Shown piece by piece: positions 50,249-59,154 of a stretch of 64,000 bases of DNA. The notes beneath the pieces are model-generated. The model was not told the DNA's origin, ran no database searches, and worked only from the letters and a program-made list of their open reading frames with translations. The DNA is from Psychrobacter sp. JCM 18900 (GTDB lineage Bacteria; Pseudomonadota; Gammaproteobacteria; Pseudomonadales; Moraxellaceae), in contig NZ_CAJHBL010000004.1 of assembly GCF_904846625.1 (NCBI RefSeq), positions 1-64,000 of the forward strand. Direction: 5' to 3'. How positions within the stretch are numbered: position 1 is the first letter of the stretch; each line of letters starts with the position of its first letter. A program made the position numbers and the translations under genes.

Positions 50249-52048
50249 ATGACGGATAATATTAATAAAAAAACGACAGATAATAGCGCTGCGACTGATG
50301 ATAAAGCCAATACTACTAACGATATTTATCAAAGCAACGCGTTTCCTACTATACCGACCATCGACAGTGATAGTCCGTGGCTGAGCGCTTATGAGCGCTA
50401 TAGCATCGATGCTACTATCGAGATGCCAGAAGACAATACCTCTTTACTGGATGTGTTCGAGCGTAATTTTAGCCGTTATGGCCAAAAACCTGCCTATATC
50501 TGCATGGGATCATCGATTACTTTTAAGCAATTAGATCTATATAGCCGACAGATTGCTAGCTATTTGCAGTCAATAGGACTGGTCGCAGGCGATAAAGTTG
50601 GGGTAATGATGCCCAACGTCTTGCAGTACCCAGTGGTTGCTTTGGGTATCATTCGTGCAGGGATGGTCTTGGTCAATGTAAACCCTCTATACACTAGCCG
50701 TGAGCTGTCACATCAGTTGCATGACAGTGGTGCGAAAGCGCTATTTATCGTTGAAAACTTTGCTAAGACGTATCAAGATGCAGAAGATAAAGGTCAGGTA
50801 GAGCATGTAGTCGTGTGTACCATTGGTGATATGCTAGGTACGATTAAAGGAGCCGTGGTTAATCTTGTGGCTCGTCATGTTAAAAAGATGATTCCTGTTT
50901 ATAGCATACCGAATAGCGTGAGCTTCAAGCATGCCTTAAATGCTGAGTCAGCCAGTAAGTACCAGCGCCCTGAGTTAAACTTAAGCGATGTGGCTTTGCT
51001 GCAATATACCGGTGGTACGACAGGAGTAGCGAAAGGCGCGATGCTGTCTCACGGCAATCTAGTCGCCAACATGTTACAGGTCAGCGCACTGATGAACAGT
51101 GCATTTGATGATGATATAGATGGTAGAGATGTAATTTTGACCGCACTGCCGCTATATCACGTATTCTCATTTATGGTCTGCGGTATGTGTAGTATGTATC
51201 AAGGCTATGCCTCGCTACTCATTCCGAATCCGCGCGATCTTGATGGGCTTATCAAAGAGATGGCTAAATACAAGCCAGCGTTTATCCCTGCCGTGAATAC
51301 TTTGTTTAACGGCTTAGTGCACAAAGATAACTTTGCTGATTTAGACTTTTCTAATCTAAAAGCGTCTATCGGCGGCGGTATGTCAGTATTGCCTAGCGTA
51401 GCGAAAGAGTGGCACAAAATCACTGGCCTGCCTATCGTTGAAGGCTATGGCTTGTCAGAGACTTCACCTGTCGTAGCATTTAATCCGATGACTATTGCAG
51501 AGTTTACCGGAAAAATCGGTATTCCTGCGCCTAGTACCGATATCGTACTCATTGATGATGACGAAAATATAGTAGCCATGGGCGATCGCGGTGAAATCTG
51601 CGTCAAAGGTCCACAGGTCATGATTGGTTATCAGAATCGTCCGAAAGAAACTGCTGAATCCTTTACAGCTAGTGGCTACTTAAAAACTGGCGATATTGGA
51701 ATCATGGACGAAAAAGGCTTTATCAAAATTGTCGATCGCAAAAAAGATATGATTTTGGTGTCTGGTTTCAACGTCTATCCAAACGAAATCGAAGAGGCGA
51801 TGAGTGAACATCCAGCAGTCGTAGAATGCGGTGCTATTGGTGTTCCGAACGATGATCGCGGCGAAGAGCCAAAGCTGTTTGTGGTCAAAAAAGGCGACGT
51901 GACTGAAAAAGAACTATTGGAATACGGCAAAAAACAACTGACTGGCTATAAGCGCCCACGTCATATACAGTTCGTTGACGAATTACCAAAGTCGAACGTT
52001 GGCAAAATCCTACGTAAGGAATTGCGTAAGATGGAAGGGTTAGAATAG
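50249..52048 (+). CDS. fadD: Long-chain fatty acid-CoA ligase (FadD), copy 2
   Basis: This 599-residue paralogue has the same motifs as copy 1: LQYTGGTTGVAKGAML, GYGLSETSPVVAF, DRKKDMILVSGFNVYPNEIE and KSNVGKILRKELR. A polar N-terminal extension of about 30 residues rich in Asn, Thr and Asp distinguishes it. The two copies probably differ in chain-length preference or regulation, as for fadD1 and fadD2 of Pseudomonas; that is inference. The start follows AGGGAAAATT. Confidence 0.94.
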   Translation: MTDNINKKTTDNSAATDDKANTTNDIYQSNAFPTIPTIDSDSPWLSAYERYSIDATIEMPEDNTSLLDVFERNFSRYGQKPAYICMGSSITFKQLDLYSRQIASYLQSIGLVAGDKVGVMMPNVLQYPVVALGIIRAGMVLVNVNPLYTSRELSHQLHDSGAKALFIVENFAKTYQDAEDKGQVEHVVVCTIGDMLGTIKGAVVNLVARHVKKMIPVYSIPNSVSFKHALNAESASKYQRPELNLSDVALLQYTGGTTGVAKGAMLSHGNLVANMLQVSALMNSAFDDDIDGRDVILTALPLYHVFSFMVCGMCSMYQGYASLLIPNPRDLDGLIKEMAKYKPAFIPAVNTLFNGLVHKDNFADLDFSNLKASIGGGMSVLPSVAKEWHKITGLPIVEGYGLSETSPVVAFNPMTIAEFTGKIGIPAPSTDIVLIDDDENIVAMGDRGEICVKGPQVMIGYQNRPKETAESFTASGYLKTGDIGIMDEKGFIKIVDRKKDMILVSGFNVYPNEIEEAMSEHPAVVECGAIGVPNDDRGEEPKLFVVKKGDVTEKELLEYGKKQLTGYKRPRHIQFVDELPKSNVGKILRKELRKMEGLE

Positions 52049-52150
52049 TTTATATCTGAGATTCTGTTGATAACGGTGGCGTAATGGCAGGTGTGAATCT
52101 TGCTATTGCGCCGTTGTCACGTTAGGATATCTTAAGATTTTAGTCGACTA

Positions 52151-52192
52151 CATACCTATCAATGTGTTTGCTAACGACTGATAGGTATTTTT
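52151..52192 (+). terminator. Terminator after fadD copy 2
   Basis: ATACCTATCA pairs perfectly with TGATAGGTAT across a 17-base loop, followed by TTTTT. It lies between fadD copy 2 and rph. Confidence 0.8.
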
Positions 52193-52229
52193 ATGACACT
52201 GCTTTTATAACATTGTACTAGGAATTTTT

Positions 52230-52946
52230 ATGCGTATTGACAATCGTGGGCTTGACCAACTTCGCTCGATCAGCTTTGAGCGCCATTATACGAAGCATGC
52301 TGAAGGGTCAGTACTGGTAAGTTTTGGCGATACCAAGGTACTATGTACTGCCAGTGTAGAATCTGGTGTGCCGCGCTGGCTCAAAGGTAAAGGCAAAGGT
52401 TGGATAACAGCTGAGTATGGTATGTTGCCACGTGCGACCAACACGCGCAATCAGCGTGAAGCGGCTCGCGGTAAGCAGTCAGGTCGTACGCAAGAGATTC
52501 AGCGTTTGATCGGTCGTAGCTTACGTGCCATGATTGATCTGAGTAAACTTGGTGAAAACACCATCTATCTTGATTGCGATGTATTGCAAGCGGATGGTGG
52601 TACTCGCACGGCCAGTATCACTGGTGCTGCAATTGCGCTTATCGATGCGCTAGAGAGTATCCAAAAGGCCAAGAAACTTAAAACAGATCCGCTAATCGGA
52701 TTGGTTGCTGCGGTTTCCGTTGGTATGAAAGATGGCGAAGCATATCTTGATCTGAACTACGAAGAAGACTCTAGCTGTGATACCGACTTGAACGTTGTGA
52801 TGACCCAGAAAGGCGAGTACATTGAGCTGCAAGGTACTGCTGAAGAAAAGCCGTTCACTCGTGCTCAAGCAGATGCTATGCTGTCATTAGCTGAAAAAGG
52901 CATCGCTGAATTGATTAAAATGCAACAGACGGCGCTTGGTTGGTAG
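52230..52946 (+). CDS. rph: Ribonuclease PH
   Basis: RNase PH trims tRNA 3' ends by phosphorolysis. The 238-residue protein begins [20 protein letters not shown], has the [20 protein letters not shown] segment, the phosphate-binding region [17 protein letters not shown], and the active-site stretch [19 protein letters not shown]. Length and motifs are normal and no frameshift of the K-12 kind is present. It is flanked by terminators and is a single-gene unit. Confidence 0.97.
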   Translation: MRIDNRGLDQLRSISFERHYTKHAEGSVLVSFGDTKVLCTASVESGVPRWLKGKGKGWITAEYGMLPRATNTRNQREAARGKQSGRTQEIQRLIGRSLRAMIDLSKLGENTIYLDCDVLQADGGTRTASITGAAIALIDALESIQKAKKLKTDPLIGLVAAVSVGMKDGEAYLDLNYEEDSSCDTDLNVVMTQKGEYIELQGTAEEKPFTRAQADAMLSLAEKGIAELIKMQQTALGW

Positions 52947-52990
52947 ACTAGCGTTTAGATTCAACATACTGTCTTTGTTTTTAGTGTCAA

Positions 52991-53024
52991 TAACTGCCTG
53001 TTAGCTGCTAATAGGCAGTTTTTT
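52991..53024 (+). terminator. Terminator after rph
   Basis: AACTGCCT pairs with AGGCAGTT and the inner GTTAGC with GCTAA, followed by six T. It ends the rph transcript. Confidence 0.87.
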
Positions 53025-53064
53025 AATAGAAAATATTCGTACATTACGTAATAGGTAACAACAC

Positions 53065-53556
53065 ATGCTAAAGCTGACTGATGATGGCGCCAAAATAACC
53101 TTACAAGGGCAAGCGAATGTTGCTGATAATGGCATGTTTTGGTTTGGTTCTGCATTATTGGTAGGGGCCGTCGCAGTCGCCATGGCGATGAGCTTGTTAC
53201 CTGAGCGTCTAGCCATCGGTGCGCTTGCACTGCTTATCATTGGTAGCTTTATTTTCAATAAAAAGCGCCAACAGCATAAAAAGGCTATGAGCGGTATGAT
53301 TAGTAGCGGTACATTGTGGGTAAGGGCTGGCGAGTTGGTCCATGACAATCTAGGTAAGCGTGAGCATATTCATTTAACGGATGGCGATAAGATAACGTTG
53401 ATTGGCGAGCAATTACAGATTGTCGATAGTAGTGACGTCCGCAAATATCATATTACTGGTTTTGAGAGTGCTCAAGAAGCAAAAGCTGCGAAAGCTATCT
53501 TAGAAGGGCAAGCGCTAACAAAACGCCATGTAAATATCAAAATGAAGAGTAATTAG
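53065..53556 (+). CDS. Hypothetical two-TM membrane protein
   Basis: The 163-residue product has two membrane segments at about 24-44 and 48-65, joined by a very short turn, then a basic stretch (KKRQQHKK) and a soluble C-terminal domain of about 90 residues. The C-terminus is probably cytoplasmic by the positive-inside rule. A short N-terminal soluble segment precedes the hairpin. I do not recognise a family. No ribosome site is strong; the frame and amino-acid composition look genuine. Confidence 0.7.
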   Translation: MLKLTDDGAKITLQGQANVADNGMFWFGSALLVGAVAVAMAMSLLPERLAIGALALLIIGSFIFNKKRQQHKKAMSGMISSGTLWVRAGELVHDNLGKREHIHLTDGDKITLIGEQLQIVDSSDVRKYHITGFESAQEAKAAKAILEGQALTKRHVNIKMKSN

Positions 53557-53819
53557 TATCATTTTTCAGTTTCATACTTTACGAAAGCATAGCTATTATC
53601 TTGGTATTATCTAAACTTCTAACTCAAGTGTCATTTTAAATTTCATTCGACGTGTCTCTCCAATATTGTCATCTATCAGTATATTTATACCGTCTATCAC
53701 CTATCGCAGGCGAATAGTGCTTGCAGATTTGTGCGCAAATGGTTTATAAGTAGGATTATAAAATTTACCCTTCTTATTATCGATACTGTCATTGAGATCT
53801 AGTTGACAAGGAGTTAGTC

Positions 53820-54458
53820 ATGCTGCGTTTGTCTATACCGTCAGTCGCCACGTCGTGCGGTTTTTTACTATTTACCTGCGGCATGGTAGGACAAGCCCAT
53901 GCAGATAGTATGAGTATGCTTATCGCCCAAAAATCTATTCAACCAACGATGAATACGTCCTATCGTTATCCTGAGGTACAGCGTTCAGCACCTACAGTCT
54001 TACCAGCGTTTTTATCAGGCAACTATGACAATGTCGATAGCGAGTATCTACCGCTGCTGAGTAATGCAGAGACGCAGAGTAGTATGGCAGCCCGTGAGGT
54101 AGTCAGTACCGCCCGCAAAATGGCACTTAACGAGCGCACGATTATTCAAGGTGGCTGCTGGGACTATTTAAATGCTGTATTCAATCGGGCAGGGGTATCG
54201 CGTAATACCATACACAAAGGCACTTATGCGCAAGGGCCCTATGCTAGTAGCAGTGAGATTGAAGCAGGCGACTGGCTCTATTATATCAATCATGGTTACA
54301 ATGGCGTCGAGCATAGTGGACTGTTTGTCGGTTGGGTCGATGAGCGTGCCAAGCAAGCATTAATACTGAGCTATGCTGGCGAAAATCGCCGTGAACCGGC
54401 TCGTTATCGCGTTTATGACTTAAGCAATGTTTATCAAATTATGCGTCCGAGCGTTTAG
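53820..54458 (+). CDS. Exported NlpC/P60-like cysteine hydrolase candidate
   Basis: The 212-residue precursor has a signal peptide ending near AHAD (residue 29). The C-terminal half has GGCWDYLNAVFNRAG with Cys113, then GDWLYYINHGYNGVEHSGLF with His165. This Cys...GD...H order is the one seen in NlpC/P60 peptidoglycan hydrolases (Cys helix, then GDLxFF and HVGI). A cell-wall amidase or endopeptidase role is inferred. The match is motif-level only: NlpC proteins usually have a Ser or Thr next to the Cys, here Trp, and the third catalytic residue is not clear. AAGGAG precedes the ATG. Confidence 0.6.
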   Translation: MLRLSIPSVATSCGFLLFTCGMVGQAHADSMSMLIAQKSIQPTMNTSYRYPEVQRSAPTVLPAFLSGNYDNVDSEYLPLLSNAETQSSMAAREVVSTARKMALNERTIIQGGCWDYLNAVFNRAGVSRNTIHKGTYAQGPYASSSEIEAGDWLYYINHGYNGVEHSGLFVGWVDERAKQALILSYAGENRREPARYRVYDLSNVYQIMRPSV

Positions 54459-54500
54459 TGCTCTATATCTTCAGTTTGACAACATGTTTTATAAGTGAAT

Positions 54501-54545
54501 AAAAAAGCGTCCGCAACTCATTAAAGTTACGGACGCTTTTATTTT
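54501..54545. terminator. Bidirectional terminator between NlpC-like gene and hemJ
   Basis: AAAAGCGTCCG pairs with CGGACGCTTTT, with an inner AACT/AGTT, around a short loop. A-run and T-run on each side suit both convergent genes. Confidence 0.92.
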
Positions 54546-54570
54546 GCATGTTTAATTGGTTTTTCTGAAC

Positions 54571-55008
54571 TTAAAATGGTTTTACCACGACTAGAATGAC
54601 GATAATCACTAAGGCGAAGACAGGCACTTCGTTAAACCAGCGCCAGAATTTATGCGTTTTATAATGTGGATTATCTATCAGCTTTTTACGATAGAAACCG
54701 CAAGCGCCATGATAGCCTGACAGCAGCACTACTAATAGTAATTTGACGTGGAGCCAACCTTGGGTTTTATAGACATCCCAGCCCAGTCCTAACATCCATA
54801 GACCAAAAATCCATGTCGCTATCATCGATGGGGTCATGATACCGCGATATAGCTTGCGCTCCATAATGGCAAAGCGCTCATGGCTGATGCTATCGTCACT
54901 CATCGCATGATAGACAAACAGGCGCGGCAAATAGAATATCGCCGCAAACCAGCAGACCATCGAGATAATGTGCGCCGCTTTAATCCAGTTAAAATAATCT
55001 GCCATCAT
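54571..55008 (-). CDS. hemJ: HemJ-type protoporphyrinogen oxidase
   Basis: HemJ oxidises protoporphyrinogen IX to protoporphyrin IX in haem synthesis in bacteria that lack HemG/HemY. The 145-residue protein has about four membrane segments and the family landmarks WIKAAHIISMVCWFAAIFYL, FYLPRLFVYH, and LHVKLLLVVLLSGYHG. Conserved His13 and His34, expected haem or substrate ligands, are present. It lies 37 bases downstream of bioB on the same strand, so they probably share a transcript. Both are cofactor-synthesis genes. Confidence 0.92.
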   Translation of the reverse strand: MMADYFNWIKAAHIISMVCWFAAIFYLPRLFVYHAMSDDSISHERFAIMERKLYRGIMTPSMIATWIFGLWMLGLGWDVYKTQGWLHVKLLLVVLLSGYHGACGFYRKKLIDNPHYKTHKFWRWFNEVPVFALVIIVILVVVKPF

Positions 55009-55045
55009 AGTTTCTCTTGCTTAACTTGTATTTTCTAGCTTTATC

Positions 55046-56209
55046 TTAATCTGCCAACACAACTTGTGTTTGATGACCACTCATAGCATCCATTACAGGC
55101 AGTACTTTAGGCGCTCTTGGTGCGGCAAACTGTTTGGTGAGGCCAAGCTCACGCATGAGTCTATCGTCGCCTGATTGGCTCGCATTACCGGTGGTAAGAA
55201 GCTTGTCACCATAAAAGAATGAGTTAGCACCTGCCATAAAGGCCAAGGCTTGCTCAGAATCTGACAGGCTTTCGCGACCAGCAGATAGACGCACGTAGCT
55301 AGTCGGGCAGCAAATACGGGCGACCGCAATAGTACGAATCCACTCAAGTACAGACAGCTGACCTTCGGCTAATACTTTGTCACCAATCGGTGTACCTGCA
55401 ATAGGCACCAGTAAGTTGACTGGAATTGATTCAGGCGCTTTTGGCATTTTTAGCAGCTCAAGTACCCAATCGATACGGTCATCACGGCTTTCACCCATAC
55501 CAACGATATTACCACTACAGACGTTGATGCCAGAGTTACGCACGTTTTCTATCGTGTCTAAGCGCTCATCATAGCTACGCGTGCTGACGACTTGTTCATA
55601 GTAGCTGCGCGAAGTATCTAGGTTATGGTTGTAGTAATCCAACCCTGCATCGGCCAACTGTGTTGCTTGATTGGTATCGAGCATACCCAGTGTCATGCAA
55701 GTTTCAAGTCCCAATGCTTTTACTTCCTTGATTAGCTCAACCACATAAGGCATGTCTTTGGCACTTGGATGTTTCCACGCGGCACCCATGCAGAAGCGCG
55801 ATGAGCCACTGTTTTTGGCACGTTTGGCCGCTGCGATGACTTTGTCAACTTCTATGCGTTTTTCTGCTTGTAGTTTGGTGGTGTCGCGATGGTGGCCCGA
55901 CTGTGAGCAGTAGCCGCAATCTTCGGGGCAGTTGCCCGTTTTGATAGAGAGTAGCGTGCTGATCTGTACTTCATTGGCAGTAAAATGCTTTCTATGAATG
56001 GTCTGCGCTTGTAACAGCAAGTCCATTAGAGGTAAGTCAAACAGTTGCGCGATTTCTTCACGGCTGTATGCAGTGGCTACTTTACTATCAGTTTGAGTCG
56101 CGTCTGTGGCTAGATTGGCCAAAAAATCACTGTTGGTCGTATCTGGCTGAGTGGATGCGTCCGTTGGCTGGGTGGCGTCAGGTTCGGAGATGCTAAGCAA
56201 TCCTGCCAT
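55046..56209 (-). CDS. bioB: Biotin synthase
   Basis: BioB inserts sulfur into dethiobiotin by radical SAM chemistry. The 387-residue protein has the radical SAM cluster cysteines 94, 98 and 101 ([10 protein letters not shown]), YYNHNLDTS, and the [13 protein letters not shown] element whose Arg binds the 2Fe-2S cluster. The N-terminal 45 residues are a Thr/Asp/Gln-rich extension not needed for the enzyme; the start is supported by AAGGACTTACC upstream. Other bio genes are not adjacent. Confidence 0.96.
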   Translation of the reverse strand: MAGLLSISEPDATQPTDASTQPDTTNSDFLANLATDATQTDSKVATAYSREEIAQLFDLPLMDLLLQAQTIHRKHFTANEVQISTLLSIKTGNCPEDCGYCSQSGHHRDTTKLQAEKRIEVDKVIAAAKRAKNSGSSRFCMGAAWKHPSAKDMPYVVELIKEVKALGLETCMTLGMLDTNQATQLADAGLDYYNHNLDTSRSYYEQVVSTRSYDERLDTIENVRNSGINVCSGNIVGMGESRDDRIDWVLELLKMPKAPESIPVNLLVPIAGTPIGDKVLAEGQLSVLEWIRTIAVARICCPTSYVRLSAGRESLSDSEQALAFMAGANSFFYGDKLLTTGNASQSGDDRLMRELGLTKQFAAPRAPKVLPVMDAMSGHQTQVVLAD

Positions 56210-56286
56210 AAGGTAAGTCCTTTTATAAGAATTAGAGGGTATTAAATAAAACCAATGTTTTTATCTATTGTCATTTATAAGGTAAC

Positions 56287-56322
56287 AAAAAAGGTTGCCG
56301 TATAGTATACCGCAACCTTTTT
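56287..56322 (-). terminator. Terminator downstream of the SCP2-like gene
   Basis: GGTTGC and GCAACC, with inner GTATA/TATAC, form a long hairpin with A-run and T-run on both sides. It lies between the SCP2-like gene and bioB, both on the minus strand, and ends the former. Confidence 0.85.
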
Positions 56323-56454
56323 AGAAAATCAGAACACTGCTAGACAGTATGTGTAATTGTCACAGTAGCGCACATAAATAGTAACTATACGTTTGGCTAT
56401 TTAGTTCTATATCATCCATTCTACCAATGACTATCACTCAGTGCACCATTCTTT

Positions 56455-56961
56455 TTATTTACCAAGTTTGTGCTTGGCGATACCAACCCAATGCTCAGCA
56501 AGTTTCTGTGCTTTATAAGCGTAAGGTTTGGCTTTTTGGATATACGGTTTGCACTCTTCTGGGATGGCTGGGACGATATGCTTAGCAAGTTTGTTGAACC
56601 ACATCATTAGGCTATAGTCGCCTTCGATGCTCAAGTTACCTTCTTGTACAGCAGTCATAAAGGCAGGTAAGCTACCTTTGGTTAGCAGTCTCACGCCAGT
56701 CATAGAGTCTTTGAAAGTGATGGTCAAATCGGCTTCTTTTGCATGGCCGCTTTGTTGACTGAACTGTCCATTGTCAAAGCTAAAAGAACGGGCGATATCT
56801 GACTCAGTACTAGCAAACTCAATCGTAACTTGGCGATCAGCGAATAACGCTTTGACATCTTCGTTATCGCTATCAGCTAACATAGACAAACGATAGCCAA
56901 CGACAGCCAATAAAGCATCTAATGGATCAGATTTGATATCTAATACAGGAACAGTAAACAT
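56455..56961 (-). CDS. SCP2 sterol-binding domain-like protein
   Basis: The start at 56961 follows AGGAG with a seven-base gap; an ATG nine codons upstream lacks a site. The 168-residue soluble protein has the segments VTIEFASTES, ADLTITFKDSMTGVRLLTKG and MTAVQEGNLSIEGDYSLMMWF, which is the SCP2 pattern of a lipid-binding alpha/beta fold. SCP2-like proteins such as UbiJ bind lipids in the cytoplasm. The C-terminal 45 residues are Lys- and Ala-rich and helical. No ubiquinone genes are adjacent, so its job is open. Confidence 0.75.
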   Translation of the reverse strand: MFTVPVLDIKSDPLDALLAVVGYRLSMLADSDNEDVKALFADRQVTIEFASTESDIARSFSFDNGQFSQQSGHAKEADLTITFKDSMTGVRLLTKGSLPAFMTAVQEGNLSIEGDYSLMMWFNKLAKHIVPAIPEECKPYIQKAKPYAYKAQKLAEHWVGIAKHKLGK

Positions 56962-57167
56962 AGCAGAACTCCTAAAGAAATGAGGCATAAAAATAAAGCG
57001 TACTTTATACCAGTTTTTATGACAAATATATAACTGGATTATAAACTATCACAGGGCGTCAACTCTTTAGGAGTTAAGTAGAGAGCGTTAAGTATCTTGT
57101 AACATTCGATGTCACTGACGTAAGTAAGGTGTTGATATAGACAAACAGAGGTATAAATAGGACAGTT

Positions 57168-57569
57168 TTAACGGAAACGTGGCTGATAGTTATCATCGTA
57201 GACAGGAGTGTGTTCGATATAGCGTGCGGCTTCTAGCTCACGTTGCTGACTAACTGTTTGGCTCACGTCATCATATCGTAATGCCCGATACAGTACCCAA
57301 GCTGCCAACGGTAACCAACTGATGCCCATAGCGATGATATAGCGATGCCATGATGATAGCTCCATCAACATAGGACGACCGGCTAATATATTTTGAATCA
57401 ACTCAACGGTGAACCAATAGGCCATCCCGCCAAACAGATATAGCAGTAGCCAACGATATGACGACAAGGCGAGCACCACTACTAAACTGGCTAGTAGTCC
57501 ATAACCCAGCCATGCCGCGCCGCTCCATGCCTCTATACCGATAAAAGAAAATATAGTCATTAACATCAT
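57168..57569 (-). CDS. Hypothetical membrane protein
   Basis: The 133-residue product has three or four hydrophobic segments (about 7-30, 40-65, 75-97) and a polar, charged C-terminus of about 35 residues. No family is recognised. The start is probably the first of two adjacent ATG codons after AGCGAG. The gene stands alone between the SCP2-like and DUF368 genes on the same strand. Confidence 0.6.
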   Translation of the reverse strand: MMLMTIFSFIGIEAWSGAAWLGYGLLASLVVVLALSSYRWLLLYLFGGMAYWFTVELIQNILAGRPMLMELSSWHRYIIAMGISWLPLAAWVLYRALRYDDVSQTVSQQRELEAARYIEHTPVYDDNYQPRFR

Positions 57570-57842
57570 TCATCTCGCTATTCATAAGGTGAATTCCAAT
57601 GAGACTATTATGAGAGGTTATTGAGTAAAGCTGAAGAGGGTATAGGCGACTTTGCGACAACCGTTGACGTTTGGTTTTTTGGCTTGTTTTGCGATATTTG
57701 ATTGCTAGATGTTAGGCTAAGCGCCGTGAGGAGTGGCGCTTATTTTGAGGAATACGTAAATGGTTTTGCTAGTCTAGGAATATATTTATTAGCTAGCAAA
57801 CCAATCCAAACTAGCAAACAGGATTGTTAGTTTGCTAAATAC

Positions 57843-58838
57843 TTAGCCTCGATTGGTACGATTACCCCACCACGATAATAGCGAAACTAGAATAGCACCG
57901 AGTAGCATAAGTCCTACTGTCGTTGACCACTGTGCGCCAGTAGGGTATTGCCACGGCATTACGTTATGGACAGCTTCAGTATTTAGTGATCCTAGCGCAT
58001 CTACTTTCCATGGCCAGACTTTTATTAGAGAGCCTGCGATAAAGCCTGTCAGCAATGCTAAGGTAGCTTGGTAATAATGCGAGAGTAGCCACTTAAGTGC
58101 GCGCGTGAATAATAATAGCCCAGTCGCCATACCCGCAATGACTGTGAAAATGGCACTCAAATTCATCGTATCGACCGCTTCTAATACTGCATCGTAGGCG
58201 CCTAGCAATAGCAAAATAAACGACCCTGATATGCCCGGTAGGATCATGGCACAAATAGCAATTGCCCCTGCAAAAAACAGATACGGTAAGCTAGGCGTGG
58301 TCGTAAGCAACGGCATACTACTGATGACTACGGCGACAATAAGCCCAGTCGCGAACAGCGCGACACGTCCTATATTCCAGCGCTTTATCTCACTAAGTAA
58401 GATAAATACCGTTGCGACAACCAGTCCAAAAAAGAACGACCAAATAAGCAATGGTTGGTTGTCCAATAAATGCTTAATGATACCGGCCAACGTCGCAAAG
58501 CTAGTGGCAATACCCAGTAGCAAACACAATAAAAATGTCGCGTCTACTTGTCGCCAAATTGCAGCGAATCCTTTGATGCCACCTTCCTGACGAAATATCG
58601 TCCAAAGATTGGGGCCAATACTACCAAGCGCGTTAATCAAACGCTCGTAAATCCCTGCAATCAGCGCAATAGTGCCGCCAGAGACGCCAGGTACGATATC
58701 AGCTGATCCCATGGCCATACCTCTGACATAAATACCTACCAGCTGTTTTGGGCCATCGGTACGTACAGGTACCGTATCTGGTTCTAGTGGCGTTGGCGCT
58801 GACGGCTGAGTTGGCCGTGGAGATTGTGGTGCCGTCAT
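57843..58838 (-). CDS. DUF368 membrane protein (PopT-type undecaprenyl-phosphate translocase)
   Basis: The 331-residue protein has about eight membrane segments. Two repeated PG-x-SG motifs mark the family: GSADIVPGVSGGTIALIAGI near residue 44 and MILPGISGSFILLLLGAYDA near 195. DUF368 proteins have recently been assigned as PopT, which returns undecaprenyl phosphate across the inner membrane for wall and surface polysaccharide synthesis. That function is known from other bacteria, not shown here. The N-terminus has a 30-residue Pro-rich tail. It is not in an obvious operon. Confidence 0.88.
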   Translation of the reverse strand: MTAPQSPRPTQPSAPTPLEPDTVPVRTDGPKQLVGIYVRGMAMGSADIVPGVSGGTIALIAGIYERLINALGSIGPNLWTIFRQEGGIKGFAAIWRQVDATFLLCLLLGIATSFATLAGIIKHLLDNQPLLIWSFFFGLVVATVFILLSEIKRWNIGRVALFATGLIVAVVISSMPLLTTTPSLPYLFFAGAIAICAMILPGISGSFILLLLGAYDAVLEAVDTMNLSAIFTVIAGMATGLLLFTRALKWLLSHYYQATLALLTGFIAGSLIKVWPWKVDALGSLNTEAVHNVMPWQYPTGAQWSTTVGLMLLGAILVSLLSWWGNRTNRG

Positions 58839-58935
58839 GGGTATTCCTTTATCATTTAAAAATAAGTGTTATCTAAAAGTAAGCATTGGCTAAAAACAGG
58901 CGTGAGCTAAACATCAGTGTGCATAGCAGATTTTA

Positions 58936-59112
58936 TTAATTATCATCACGTACTAAGGCTTGTCTTCCATTCATTTGATAGTCATTTAACTGAACTAAAA
59001 ATGGATAAATCTTGTCAGACATCGTCAAATAGCTGGTTAATATATCGGTACTATCTACGCTATTTTCTTGTTTAAGCCACGCTCTAAAGCATAAAAGCCA
59101 GATTAATGACAA
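58936..59112 (-). CDS. Possible 58-residue protein downstream of serB
   Basis: A minus-strand frame starts at a TTG (59112) and stops at 58936, giving 58 residues. The N-terminus is hydrophobic (MSLIWLLCF) and the rest is polar, with KIYPFLVQLNDYQMNGRQ near the end. No good ribosome site precedes the TTG, and an inner ATG at 59022 also lacks one. Composition looks protein-like but the start is weak. It may be a small gene, a relic, or chance. Confidence 0.2.
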   Translation of the reverse strand: MSLIWLLCFRAWLKQENSVDSTDILTSYLTMSDKIYPFLVQLNDYQMNGRQALVRDDN

Positions 59113-59154
59113 AACATTAACCTAGCTTATGAAATGGCATAAAGCGTTCTGCAA

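Noticed and set aside
57794..57837. TAGCAAAC repeats and a TAGCAAAC/GTTTGCTA hairpin after the DUF368 gene considered as a terminator
   Set aside because: The stem is only eight A/T-rich pairs and no T-run follows on the minus strand, so it is not called.
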